Shown here: positions 1 through 8,539 of the stretch, piece by piece | Position numbering within the stretch: the first letter of the stretch is position 1 | Layout: the number at the start of each line of letters is the position of its first letter | Assembly: GCA_024636835.1 (NCBI GenBank) | Contig: JAGXGH010000052.1 | Location: forward strand, 34,270-98,269 | DNA from: Verrucomicrobiales bacterium | Lineage (GTDB): Bacteria > Verrucomicrobiota > Verrucomicrobiia > Verrucomicrobiales > SLCJ01 | DNA: 64,000 nucleotides | Direction of reading: 5' to 3' | Program-made: the position numbers and the translations under genes | Notes under the pieces: generated by a model | Told to the model about the DNA's origin: nothing | The model's database searches: none | What the model saw: only the letters and a program-made list of their open reading frames with translations

Positions 1-1649
1 GCGTGACCTTCGATGACAAAGCGTTCCTCTTCAGGCATCGCTTTCATAGCGTCGGCCATGATGCTGACGACCTCGTAGGAATACGGATCAGAGAACTGCG
101 TGGAGCCTTGGAGGAAGAGGATGTCTTCGCTGGAGATCATCGAACTTTCATCGACCGGATAGGAAACGACCACCGAGTCCGCACCGCGGTAATTTTCGGG
201 CGGCAGCGGCATCGCGTAGGTCGTAGTCACATTCTGACGATCATAGAATATGGGTGCGATCTCTTGGGTCGGTTGGAAACGGACATAGTCCATCGCCTGA
301 GCGGCCATGAGGATGGCAGGGATAGATGACCGCGAATCGTAATGCACGTAGCGGCGTCCCTCGTTGAGATAGCGCGGGCGGACGTATTCCATCCGCTGGA
401 CATCGCGTCCATCGATACGCGAATCCCTTCCGTCGAAACGACGGTCGGAGCGACGGAAAAATTCCGGAGCTGGGCCTTCAACTTGGCGGCCGTATAAGCG
501 CTCTTGGTAATAGTTCGTTGCTGCGCGGCGTTGGTCGGGTGTGACCTCGATCTGGCGATCCTCACCTTGACGCTGGCGCTCAAAGCGCGGTCTGAATTGC
601 TCTTCGCGGGCAATTTCGGCGCGGGAAATTCGACTCTTGGCTCCGAGGATGTCGTTGATCAAAGCCTGTGCTTGATCACGGCCTTCGATGCGAGTTTTGC
701 GCTTTTCGAGATCCATTTGGACATCGCGGGTCACATCCGTGACATTGCTTTCAGCAACACGCTCTGTCTCGCTTGCAGGGGTGTCAGCGATTTTGCGTTT
801 GGCAGCCTCTTTGGCTCGCTCCTTGGAGTTTTCAGCGGTTTCCTGACCACTCTCACGTGCGTCCTTGGCTCGTTCTCTGGCGTTCTCGGCGGTCTCTTTT
901 CCGCGTTCACGTGCGACCTTAGCGCGTTGATTAGCGTTCTTAGCGTTCTTAGCGTTCTTAGCGTTCTTAGCGGTTTTCTTTCGGCTTTCACGGGCATCAT
1001 TGGGACGGTTATTGGCTACTTCTGCAGTATCTTGACCGCGCTCAGGTGCCTCTTCGGCGAGATTATTGGCGCGTTCTCTTGCATTTTCAGCGGCTTCATC
1101 ACCGTTCTCGCGTGCTTCCTTGACGCGTTTTTTTGCACGATCTTTTGCGTTCTCCGCATTTTCCTCCGAACGTTTACGAACCTCTTCAGCGCGTTCCTTG
1201 GCGTTCTCGGCAATTTCTTCACTGCTGTCGCGTGCTTCTACGGCGCGTTCTCTTGCGTTTTCAGCGGCTTCTTTACCTTTTTTGCGTGCTTCTAAGGCGC
1301 GATCTCTAGCCTTCTCGACAGATTGCTGTTCGTTCTGACGCGTATTTTCGGCACGTTCTTTAGCGCTCTCAGTGGCATCTTGTCCGCGCTCCCTGGCGTT
1401 CTCAGCAGTTTCCTTTGCGCGCTCACGTGTTTCTTCGACACGTTCTCTGGCGCGTTTATTGGCGCGTTTATTGGCGTTTTTAGCGGCTTTCGTTTCGCTC
1501 TTGCGTGCATCATTGCCACGTTCTTTGGGGGGATCGAGGGCTTCGGTGACTATTTTGTCCTTGTCATTATCTTGAGCGCGAGCTGTAGGATTCGAAAGAA
1601 GGAATGGGATGCTTATAATGGCGAGTGAAATATGGTGTGTTGCTTTCAT
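1..1649 (-). CDS. OmpA-family protein with long charged repeat helix (3' end outside window)
   Basis: The reading frame stays open from an ATG at 1649 down to base 1, so 549 codons are visible and the C-terminus is missing. It begins with a signal peptide (MKATHHISLAIISIPFLL, cleavage likely after ARA). Residues 30 to about 285 are an Arg/Glu/Ala/Lys-rich region built of roughly 18-residue units of the type ETAENARERAKDARES, including a short run of KNA triplets; it should be a long charged helix. A Gln/Arg-rich linker follows. The last 45 visible residues (ILFLQGSTQFSD ... FVIEGHA) match the start of an OmpA peptidoglycan-binding domain, so the protein probably links the outer membrane or periplasm to the cell wall. 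No Shine-Dalgarno is seen. OmpA assignment is firm in type, but the domain is cut by the window edge. Confidence 0.8.
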   Translation of the reverse strand, partial: MKATHHISLAIISIPFLLSNPTARAQDNDKDKIVTEALDPPKERGNDARKSETKAAKNANKRANKRARERVEETRERAKETAENARERGQDATESAKERAENTRQNEQQSVEKARDRALEARKKGKEAAENARERAVEARDSSEEIAENAKERAEEVRKRSEENAENAKDRAKKRVKEARENGDEAAENARERANNLAEEAPERGQDTAEVANNRPNDARESRKKTAKNAKNAKNAKNANQRAKVARERGKETAENARERAKDARESGQETAENSKERAKEAAKRKIADTPASETERVAESNVTDVTRDVQMDLEKRKTRIEGRDQAQALINDILGAKSRISRAEIAREEQFRPRFERQRQGEDRQIEVTPDQRRAATNYYQERLYGRQVEGPAPEFFRRSDRRFDGRDSRIDGRDVQRMEYVRPRYLNEGRRYVHYDSRSSIPAILMAAQAMDYVRFQPTQEIAPIFYDRQNVTTTYAMPLPPENYRGADSVVVSYPVDESSMISSEDILFLQGSTQFSDPYSYEVVSIMADAMKAMPEEERFVIEGH

Positions 1650-1883
1650 TTGATTTTATCGTCGTTAGATGAGGTTGATGAATAACCTTTCGATTCGATA
1701 AAACCCATGGGGCGTATCCCTACTTTTGTGCTCGGGGTCAGCTGCCATGTCGTTTCAATTTTATATTTTGCGTTTGACCCGAATGGCATTGCTTTCCGAT
1801 CTCCTTACGCGTTTTACTCCTTCTTTTCTCTTGTGTGAACGATGTTGCCTCGGCAACTTGGCACTGCTAGATATATCGTTGAT

Positions 1884-3134
1884 ATGACTAAGGTTCTTGT
1901 TGTCGGAAAAGGTGGGCGCGAACATGCGCTTATTCGTGCATGTGTGGATTCTCCATGTGAGAAGGAAGTGTTCGCCTGGCCGGGCAGTGACGCCATTTTT
2001 GAACTGGCGAAGCCAACACCTGCCGGATCGTTCGATGAATTGCTCGCGTGGATCGAAGCGAAGAATGTCGACCTCGTGGTCGCCGGAGAAGAGGCGTGGC
2101 TGGTGAGTGGCGAAGGGTTGGCAAATGCTTGCGAGCGCTTTGGTGTGCCGTGCTGGGGACCGAAAAAGGAAGCGGCGCAACTTGAGGCGAGTAAGGAATT
2201 CGCCAAGGAGTTTATGCTCCGTCACAATGTGCCGACTGCTGGATACGCTGCGGTGGAGAATATCGACGACGCGCGCGCTGCGATCACGAGCTATCCCTGT
2301 GTGCTGAAATTTGACGGACTCGCGGCAGGCAAGGGCGTGGCGGTGTGCACGAATGAAGCCGATGCCGAAGCATTTTTGCAGGAGGTATTTATCGCTAAGC
2401 GATTTGGTGAGGGTCGTGTCCTCGTGGAAGATTTTCTTGCCGGTCCCGAGGTGTCGATTTTTGTGTCGGTCGTCGAGGGCACGTATCATATCCTCACGCC
2501 AGCGCGCGATTACAAGCGATTGAAAGATGGCGATGATGGGCCAAACACAGGAGGCATGGGTGCCGTTGCCGGGCGCGGATTATTGGATGCTGATACGCTC
2601 GCGGTGATCGAAGAAACTGCTGTGAAGCGGACGGTGGAAGGTTTGGAAAAGGATGGGCTGCCCTACCGTGGGTTCCTCTATTTTGGATTTATGCTCACCG
2701 ACGACGGGCCAAAACTGCTCGAATACAATTGTCGGTTTGGCGATCCTGAGTGCCAGGCGGTGATGCCGCTGCTCAGTGGAGATTTTATTGGCTACGTGAA
2801 GTCTGGTGCAGAAGGGGAGTTGGATGAGTCCTTGATCGAGTTTTCGAGTGACTGGAGCGTCTGTCTCGTGCTTGCCTCAGCTGGGTATCCTGAGTCGTCG
2901 CGCAATGGAGATGTGATCCGCGGGCTCGATGATGTTTCCAGCGGTCGTGTCTATCACGCGGGAACGAAGAAGAATGAGGCTGGCGAGTTCGCGACCAATG
3001 GTGGGCGGATTCTAGCTGTGGTTGCGCAAGGCGAGTCGCGTGAATCCGCCGTGGCTAAGGCCTACGGGGAGTTTGCGAAGGTCGATTTCGACGGCGCGCA
3101 GCGCCGTAGTGACGTCGGGACTTGTAACTTTTAG
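1884..3134 (+). CDS. purD: Phosphoribosylamine--glycine ligase (GARS)
   Basis: This enzyme makes glycinamide ribonucleotide from phosphoribosylamine, glycine and ATP, the second step of purine synthesis in the cytosol. The 416-residue protein has the full family architecture: N-terminal KVLVVGKGGREHAL, the ATP-grasp region with LKFDGLAAGKGVAV, the loop DGDDGPNTGGMGAVAG, and the metal-binding stretch LLEYNCRFGDPECQAV. I chose the ATG at 1884 because the family starts directly before KVLVVGKGGREHA; an earlier in-frame ATG at 1842 would add 14 unrelated residues. The gene stands alone; a GxxExxY cassette begins two bases after its stop codon. Confidence 0.95.
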   Translation: MTKVLVVGKGGREHALIRACVDSPCEKEVFAWPGSDAIFELAKPTPAGSFDELLAWIEAKNVDLVVAGEEAWLVSGEGLANACERFGVPCWGPKKEAAQLEASKEFAKEFMLRHNVPTAGYAAVENIDDARAAITSYPCVLKFDGLAAGKGVAVCTNEADAEAFLQEVFIAKRFGEGRVLVEDFLAGPEVSIFVSVVEGTYHILTPARDYKRLKDGDDGPNTGGMGAVAGRGLLDADTLAVIEETAVKRTVEGLEKDGLPYRGFLYFGFMLTDDGPKLLEYNCRFGDPECQAVMPLLSGDFIGYVKSGAEGELDESLIEFSSDWSVCLVLASAGYPESSRNGDVIRGLDDVSSGRVYHAGTKKNEAGEFATNGGRILAVVAQGESRESAVAKAYGEFAKVDFDGAQRRSDVGTCNF

Positions 3135-3135
3135 A

Positions 3136-3668
3136 GGCGGATTTTTTTAAACAAGAAGGGCTGGAAGGACAAGAAGGGTTTAAGTTTGGACGTCGTGCTG
3201 GTCGTCGAGGCCGATTGTTGTTAGGTGTTTTTAATGGAATTCACCGAACTATCAAAACGTGTTATAGGATGTGCGATAGAAGTGCACAAGGAGTTAGGAC
3301 CTGGACTGTTGGAGGCAACCTATGAGCGATGTCTTGCACGGGAATTACAGCTGAATGAGATCTCATACTCGGTCCAGCATCCTTTACCAGTCGTCTATAA
3401 AGGGGTCGAAATTGATTGCGGATACCGAGTGGATTTGTTGATCGAGAATTCTCTCATCGTTGAGCTGAAGAGCGTGAAAGCTATTCAAGCAGTTCATGAA
3501 GCTCAGCTCATCACTTATCTCCGACTGTCAGGAATAGATCAGGGACTACTCATCAATTTCAACGTGCTACGGCTCAAAGACGGTCTAAAAAGCTTTCATC
3601 GTTAGCGGTCGGAAAGTATGCAATGTCATCACTTCTTGTCCTTCCAGCCCTTCTTGTTAAAAATCGCC
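3136..3668. repeat. Inverted repeats bounding the GxxExxY gene
   Basis: Two arms of about 37-40 bp, at 3136-3177 and 3632-3668, are near-perfect reverse complements of each other. Each is built on a 9-bp period (CAAGAAGGG, CTGGAAGGA, CAAGAAGGG) followed by a T-rich tract and GGCG. They enclose the complete GxxExxY gene and little else, and the left arm starts right after purD. Solitary copies of the same 9-mer repeat sit at 47676-47700, 51405-51436 and 56832-56875. This looks like a small cassette, though no transposase or target duplication is visible. Confidence 0.8.
3234..3605 (+). CDS. GxxExxY family protein
   Basis: A 123-residue protein of the GxxExxY family, named for the motif seen here as GLLEATY within HKELGPGLLEATYERCL. 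The later stretch RVDLLIENSLIVELK has the Asp...Glu-X-Lys spacing of a PD-(D/E)XK nuclease fold, and the family is often assigned to that fold; its biological role is not established. I use the ATG at 3234 (MEFTELSKRVIG); a GTG at 3225 is a possible alternative. The gene is enclosed by long inverted repeats, which suggests that it moves or spreads as a unit. Confidence 0.88.
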   Translation: MEFTELSKRVIGCAIEVHKELGPGLLEATYERCLARELQLNEISYSVQHPLPVVYKGVEIDCGYRVDLLIENSLIVELKSVKAIQAVHEAQLITYLRLSGIDQGLLINFNVLRLKDGLKSFHR

Positions 3669-3804
3669 TTTCACCACTCTCCACCCTTGCCAAGGCAAGA
3701 AGCCGAGGGCAAGATGTGGGTGCTTGCCGATGAACCAAAAGAACGCACCGACTCCATCACCGCGACGCGGATCGATTACAGCCGATCTGGGGCGGGCTGC
3801 GTTG

Positions 3805-4314
3805 ATGACTAAGGAGACGATCGATACGGCATTGGATCGAGTCGCCGCTTCTATAGCCGATCGGTATCAAGATTCATCGCCAGTGGTTGCCGGAATTCAC
3901 ACTCGTGGTGTGATCGTCGCCGACCGTCTCAGGGCGAAGCTTGCGGCACTTGGATGTGGGGTGCGATCCGGCACGCTGGATATTTCTCTTTATCGCGATG
4001 ACCTCGACAACCTCGGGACAATGCCATCGCTGAAAAATTCCGACCTGCCTGCGGTCGATGGTGTCGATGTAATACTCGTCGACGATGTGCTGTTCACCGG
4101 ACGAACGATCCGCGCGGCCATCGATGGCGTCACCGACTACGGCCGCCCTCGCAAGATTGAGCTTGCGGTGCTGGTAGACCGAGGCAACCGAGAACTACCC
4201 ATTCAAGCCGACTACGTTGGTGAAACTTTCGAGACTGAGCGCACCGATTACGTCGCCGTTCATCTCAACGAAACCGATGGCGAGGAAGGCGTTTTCCTGC
4301 TACGAAAGTCCTAG
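3805..4314 (+). CDS. pyrR: PyrR, bifunctional pyr operon regulator / uracil phosphoribosyltransferase
   Basis: The 169-residue protein aligns with PyrR from its first helix to its end: AGIHTRGV, LDISLYRDDL, the PRPP loop VILVDDVLFTGRTIRAA, and AVLVDRGNRELPIQADYVG. In other bacteria PyrR binds nascent pyr mRNA to attenuate it and has weak uracil phosphoribosyltransferase activity. The ATG at 3805 best fits the family start (MTKETIDTALDRVA); an ATG at 3730 would add a 25-residue Pro/Ser-rich extension. It is the first gene of pyrR-pyrB-pyrC, with 16 bp to pyrB. I could not find a convincing PyrR anti-antiterminator upstream, so attenuation is inferred from gene context only. Confidence 0.9.
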   Translation: MTKETIDTALDRVAASIADRYQDSSPVVAGIHTRGVIVADRLRAKLAALGCGVRSGTLDISLYRDDLDNLGTMPSLKNSDLPAVDGVDVILVDDVLFTGRTIRAAIDGVTDYGRPRKIELAVLVDRGNRELPIQADYVGETFETERTDYVAVHLNETDGEEGVFLLRKS

Positions 4315-4330
4315 TAAAGAATCACTATCC

Positions 4331-5275
4331 ATGACAGACCAACCGCGCCGCAAAGACCTTCTGGATATCCAATCGCTTTCGGTGGATGAGGTGAATGGGA
4401 TCCTCGATGCGGCGGTGCCGTTCAAAGATCTGTTCAAGCGCTCGGTGAAGAAAGTTCCGACGCTCAAGGGTAAGCAAGTGCTGACACTTTTCTACGAACC
4501 TTCGACGCGCACCAAATCTTCCTTCGAGATCGCTGCGAAACGCTTATCGGCGGACGTGACGAACTTCTCGGTGTCCACATCATCTGTGGTCAAAGGCGAG
4601 TCGGTGCTCGATACCATCGATACCCTTCAGGCGATGCGGACTGACTACGTGATTATTCGCCACCAGATGTCCGGAGTCCCTGAAATGATCGCACGTCATA
4701 CCGATGCCTCAGTGATTAATGCGGGTGATGGCTACCATGCGCATCCAACACAAGCTTTGCTCGATGCCTACACGGTTCGCGAGACCTTTGGTGAAATTGC
4801 TGGGCGGCGGATTTTGATCGTAGGTGATATTAAGCACAGTCGTGTCGCGCGTTCGACCAGTCGGATTCTGAAAATGCTTGGTGCTGATGTGCGGGTGTTT
4901 GGTCCAGGAACATTGGTGCCGGATGACCGACCGGAGTGGTTACAAGCCTTCGCCAACTGGGATGCGGCTTTCGCGTGGAAGCCCGATGCGATCTACCTGC
5001 TACGTGTCCAGCGTGAGCGACAGGACGATCAGTTTTTCCCCTCGGTGCAGGAGTATCACAAGTTCTTCGGGATCACGGCACAGCGTTTCGCCCGCGTCCG
5101 TGACGAAGGGATTTACATCATGCACCCAGGGCCGGTGAACCGCGGCGTTGAACTCGTCGATGCGGTGATGGATTATGACCGCTCGCTGATTAATCAACAA
5201 GTGGAGAATGGAATCGCCACGAGGATGGCGGTGCTCTATTGGCTCAAACCGCAAAGCACGCCGCTGCCCGGGTAG
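4331..5275 (+). CDS. pyrB: Aspartate carbamoyltransferase catalytic subunit
   Basis: PyrB condenses carbamoyl phosphate with aspartate, the committed step of pyrimidine synthesis. The 314-residue length is normal. The carbamoyl-phosphate site FYEPSTRTKSSFE, the 80s-loop-type stretch SSVVKGESVLDTI, IIRHQMSG, HAHPTQALLDAYT and the late IMHPGPVNRGVE are all present. The start at 4331 (MTDQPRRKDLL) is 16 bp after pyrR; the frame is open further upstream but only through pyrR codons. It is followed 58 bp later by a dihydroorotase-like gene, the order seen for type I DHOase and ATCase that work as a complex. Confidence 0.95.
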   Translation: MTDQPRRKDLLDIQSLSVDEVNGILDAAVPFKDLFKRSVKKVPTLKGKQVLTLFYEPSTRTKSSFEIAAKRLSADVTNFSVSTSSVVKGESVLDTIDTLQAMRTDYVIIRHQMSGVPEMIARHTDASVINAGDGYHAHPTQALLDAYTVRETFGEIAGRRILIVGDIKHSRVARSTSRILKMLGADVRVFGPGTLVPDDRPEWLQAFANWDAAFAWKPDAIYLLRVQRERQDDQFFPSVQEYHKFFGITAQRFARVRDEGIYIMHPGPVNRGVELVDAVMDYDRSLINQQVENGIATRMAVLYWLKPQSTPLPG

Positions 5276-5333
5276 CAAAAATTTACCATGAAGATCATCA
5301 AGGACATGAAGTGGTCTTGAAACTCAAAGAACG

Positions 5334-6614
5334 ATGCCGACTACACTGATCAAGAATGCCACGCTGGTGGACGTGAATGGACTGGCGGAGTCGCCGAGTG
5401 ATGTGCTTATTTCCGAGGGAATGATTCGAAAGATAGGCGTCGGGTTGGTTTCACCAGATGGGGCAACAGAGATTGATGGCTCCGGTTGCTTGTTGTTACC
5501 GGGTTTGTTCGATATGAACGTCCACCTCCGCGAGCCTGGTCGCGAGGACAAGGAGAGCATCGCGACCGGATCGGCTGCGGCAGCGCACGGCGGAGTGACG
5601 GGAATTCTCGCCATGCCGAACACTGACCCACCGATCGATACGGGTGGAATGGTGCAATCGGTTCGCGATCTGGCATCGAAAAAATCGAGTGTCCAATTGC
5701 TCACCGCAGGTTGTCTCACCAAAGGCCGCGAAGGAAAGCAAATGGCGGCGATTGCAGCGATGGCTGAAGAGGGGGTTTACCTGCTCACTGATGATCCATC
5801 GCCGGTTGCCGATCCACAATTGCTGCGACGCTGCATGGAATATGCGCGACAGTTTAATGTGCGAGTCGCCTCTCATTGCTCGACCGCAGCTCTGGTGAAG
5901 GACGGGGCTATGAACGAAGGGCCGATGGCGTATCAGCTCGGACTCCCTGGGATGCCGGCGATGGCTGAAGAACTCGCCATCTTCCGCGATATAGAATTGG
6001 CGCGGCTCACGGGGTGTAAGCTTCACATCCAGCATGTCTCCACGGTTCGCGGTCTCGATCTCATCCGTCAGGCGAAAACTGACGGCCTTGATGTCACCTG
6101 TGAGGTGGCTCTGCACCATTTGATTTTTACTGACGAAGCGGTGGTTGGCTACGACACGCGCTTCAAGATGGACCCACCCTTACGCACTGCGGTGGATCGC
6201 CAGGCACTTATCGCCGGGGTGGTAGATGGTTCGGTCGATGTGTTAGTATCCGACCACGCGCCGCATACCGACTTCGAGAAAAGTGCGGATTTCAACTCTG
6301 CACCGTTTGGGGTGAGTGCTTTGGATTTCGTTCTGCCGGTTGTGAATGATCGACTCATCACCACCGGATCGCTGAGTTGGGGGGCAGTGATTCGCAGCTA
6401 TGTGAACCGTCCACGGGAAATCCTTGGGCTAGAACCGGTAAGTGTGAGCGAAGGTAGTAAAGCGGATCTGGTGCTCTTTGATCCGAACGCGCGTCAGACC
6501 GTCAGTATAGAAGATTTCTGCTCTCTCGGACACAACTCGCCATTTATCGGCGAATCTCTCCAAGGCACTGTCCGTTACGTTTTTGTCGTGGGACGAATGA
6601 TCAACTTCGCTTGA
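5334..6614 (+). CDS. pyrC: Dihydroorotase-like protein with altered metal site
   Basis: A 426-residue amidohydrolase of the class I dihydroorotase type, which would close carbamoyl aspartate to dihydroorotate. Present are MPNTDPP, LTDD, ASHC, HIQHVST and SDHAPH, which supply most metal and substrate residues. The first metal motif, normally Asp-x-His-x-His-Leu-Arg, reads DMNVHLREPG: the first histidine is Asn (codon AAC near 5520). The segment after the ASHC histidine is also unusual, with STAAL where Glu-Asp is common. In pseudomonads a DHOase-like protein that has lost both histidines is a non-catalytic partner of PyrB. Here one histidine remains, so the protein may be active with one metal, or partly structural. 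It is cotranscribed with pyrB by position. Confidence 0.85.
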   Translation: MPTTLIKNATLVDVNGLAESPSDVLISEGMIRKIGVGLVSPDGATEIDGSGCLLLPGLFDMNVHLREPGREDKESIATGSAAAAHGGVTGILAMPNTDPPIDTGGMVQSVRDLASKKSSVQLLTAGCLTKGREGKQMAAIAAMAEEGVYLLTDDPSPVADPQLLRRCMEYARQFNVRVASHCSTAALVKDGAMNEGPMAYQLGLPGMPAMAEELAIFRDIELARLTGCKLHIQHVSTVRGLDLIRQAKTDGLDVTCEVALHHLIFTDEAVVGYDTRFKMDPPLRTAVDRQALIAGVVDGSVDVLVSDHAPHTDFEKSADFNSAPFGVSALDFVLPVVNDRLITTGSLSWGAVIRSYVNRPREILGLEPVSVSEGSKADLVLFDPNARQTVSIEDFCSLGHNSPFIGESLQGTVRYVFVVGRMINFA

Positions 6615-6645
6615 GGTCGTCGGGGAAATTTGTTAATGTCGAAGT

Positions 6646-7095
6646 ATGACTGATTCAACACCACCGCCGCCGCCAGAGGAAAACAACAGCGAACAACCGT
6701 CTGCATCACCATATGAAGCGCCGAATTCGCCGCTTCCAAATTCCTCAGGCTCTGTGCCACAGGAAGAAAAGACGATGGGTATGCTCACGCATTTACTCGC
6801 GCTTTGCGGGTTCGTTGGGATCCCTCTTGGTAATATAATTGGGCCTTTGGTGCTCTGGTTGATCAAAAAGGACACCATGCCTTTCGTTGATGATCAGGGG
6901 AAAGAGGCACTCAATTTTCAGATTTCGTTAACAATCTACGCGTTCGTAGCCGGTCTTACTATGTTTGTACTTATCGGATTCGTCTTGTTGCCGATCGTTT
7001 TAATTGGCGGCTTGGTATTGATTATCATGGCTGCGATTGCGGCTAACGAAGGAAAGACCTACCGCTACCCATTCAACATTCGGTTTATTAAGTAG
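6646..7095 (+). CDS. DUF4870 domain membrane protein
   Basis: A 149-residue protein with a Pro/Ser/Glu-rich, probably disordered N-terminus (about residues 1-40) and a DUF4870 domain. The domain shows MGMLTHLLALCGFVGIPLGNIIGPLVLWLIKK, a conserved FVDDQGKEALNFQISL, and two or three closely spaced hydrophobic helices that end in YRYPFNIRFIK. The family lies in the inner membrane and its role is unknown. It starts 31 bp after pyrC and may share its transcript. A terminator hairpin follows at 7123. Confidence 0.88.
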   Translation: MTDSTPPPPPEENNSEQPSASPYEAPNSPLPNSSGSVPQEEKTMGMLTHLLALCGFVGIPLGNIIGPLVLWLIKKDTMPFVDDQGKEALNFQISLTIYAFVAGLTMFVLIGFVLLPIVLIGGLVLIIMAAIAANEGKTYRYPFNIRFIK

Positions 7096-7120
7096 GCAGA
7101 CGACATATAAAAAAGTTTAA

Positions 7121-8527
7121 CTAGCCCTCATCCGGTCGCGTCATGCGCATCGGATCGAGGGCTTTTTTTAGTTCATCGCTGCTTAGTCCTAGTTCCTCGC
7201 GCTGATCTTCACAAAGTTCGCGGACAGTGCGTCCGGTTTCGACACTCTGCTTGGCAATTTTTGAGGCCTTGTCGTAGCCAATGATGGGCGCCAAGGAGGT
7301 AACCATCGAGAGGCTGAGCTCGACGAGTTCTTTGCAACGCTGCTCGTTGACCTCGATTCCTTCGACGCATTTCTCACGAAGTGCCTTCGAGGCATTCGTC
7401 AGTAGGTCGATACTTTGCAAGGTGGCGTCTGCAAGCACAGGCATCATCACATTGAGTTCGAAGTTTCCGTTGGCTCCTGCCCAGGTGATGGTTGCATCGT
7501 TGCCGATGACGCGAGCGGCAACCATCATCATCGCCTCAGCCATCACAGGGTTGACTTTCCCAGGCATGATCGATGAGCCCGGCTGCGTCGCAGGAAGTTT
7601 GATCTCGCCGATGGCGCAGCGTGGTCCCGAACTCAGCCAACGCAGGTCGTTGGAGATTTTGAAGAGCGCCGTAGCGACAGTTTTCAATGCTCCGGACAAG
7701 GCAACAAGTTCGTCCTTCGCGCCTTGAGCGGCGAAGTGATTAGGTGCTTCACGGAAGGATTCGCCGGTGGTTACATTGATGTGCCCGATAACCCGTTTGG
7801 CGAATCTGTGGTCGGTGTTGATTCCTGTTCCCACCGCGGTTCCTCCTAGAGCGAGATCACGTAGTGGATCGACGGAAGTTTTAAGAACTCGTCGCGCCCT
7901 GGTGATCTGCATGCCGTATCCACGAAACTCCTGACCGAGTGTAACAGGTGTGGCGTCCATCAAGTGTGTGCGACCGATCTTGATGACCTCATCCCAGTCG
8001 ATTGCCTTGTCATCGAAAGCGCTAGCAAGCTTACCCAATTCGGGGATCAGTTCGTCGCGCAACTTGAGCACGGTGGCGATGTGAATCGCCGAGGGAAACG
8101 TGTCGTTGGACGATTGCCCCATATTGACGTGATCATTCGGATGGACAGGGTCACGACTGCCTATGGCTTTTCCCGCAAGTTGCGAGCAGCGGTTGGCGAT
8201 CACTTCGTTGACGTTCATGTTGGTGCTCGTGCCTGAACCCGTTTGGTAAACATCGACAGGGAAGTGCTCCGCGAGTTGGCCCTCGTTGATGGCGGTGGCG
8301 ACTTCAATGATGGCATCTGCTTGCTCATCGTTGAGTTTTCCTAGACTGCGGTTAGCCGCTGCGGCTCCGGCTTTGATCAATCCATAGGCGCGAATGATCG
8401 CAGCGTTGACCGGTTTACCCGAGATGGGAAAATTCAACACGGCCCGTTGTGTCGATGCCCCGTAGAGAGCGTCGGTGGGAACCTGCATCTCTCCCATGGA
8501 ATCCGTTTCGATGCGTGTGTCTGTCAT
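7121..8527 (-). CDS. fumC: Fumarate hydratase class II
   Basis: An oxygen-stable, iron-free fumarase that interconverts fumarate and malate in the TCA cycle. The 468-residue protein has the superfamily signature GSSIMPGKVNP, the substrate-site stretches GSGTSTNMNVNEV, NMGQSSNDTFPSA and GRTHLMDATPVTLGQEF, and the start MGEMQVPTDALYGASTQRA. It is the first gene of a likely transcript with the downstream minus-strand genes only if these are read separately: VOC and Fic genes lie upstream of it, 12 bp apart. A class I fumarase lies 12 kb away, so the organism carries both types. Confidence 0.96.
   Translation of the reverse strand: MTDTRIETDSMGEMQVPTDALYGASTQRAVLNFPISGKPVNAAIIRAYGLIKAGAAAANRSLGKLNDEQADAIIEVATAINEGQLAEHFPVDVYQTGSGTSTNMNVNEVIANRCSQLAGKAIGSRDPVHPNDHVNMGQSSNDTFPSAIHIATVLKLRDELIPELGKLASAFDDKAIDWDEVIKIGRTHLMDATPVTLGQEFRGYGMQITRARRVLKTSVDPLRDLALGGTAVGTGINTDHRFAKRVIGHINVTTGESFREAPNHFAAQGAKDELVALSGALKTVATALFKISNDLRWLSSGPRCAIGEIKLPATQPGSSIMPGKVNPVMAEAMMMVAARVIGNDATITWAGANGNFELNVMMPVLADATLQSIDLLTNASKALREKCVEGIEVNEQRCKELVELSLSMVTSLAPIIGYDKASKIAKQSVETGRTVRELCEDQREELGLSSDELKKALDPMRMTRPDEG
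7123..7169 (+). terminator. Intrinsic terminator of the pyr/DUF4870 transcript, inside the fumC 3' end
   Basis: AGCCCTC-ATCCG pairs with CGGAT-c-GAGGGCT and is followed by seven T residues on the plus strand. The hairpin lies over the last codons and stop of the convergent fumC gene, so the coding sequence serves both purposes. Confidence 0.8.
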
Positions 8528-8539
8528 GGTGTGTGTTGT

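Noticed and set aside
504..1295. Long plus-strand open frame of 263 codons rich in Phe/Ser/Ala/Leu
   Set aside because: It is the complement of the repetitive helix of the OmpA-family gene on the minus strand; its composition is that of the antisense of a Glu/Arg/Ala repeat.
3606..3804. PyrR-binding attenuator before the pyr genes
   Set aside because: I could not find the conserved anti-antiterminator loop or a competing terminator by eye; the right arm of the GxxExxY repeat occupies much of the space.
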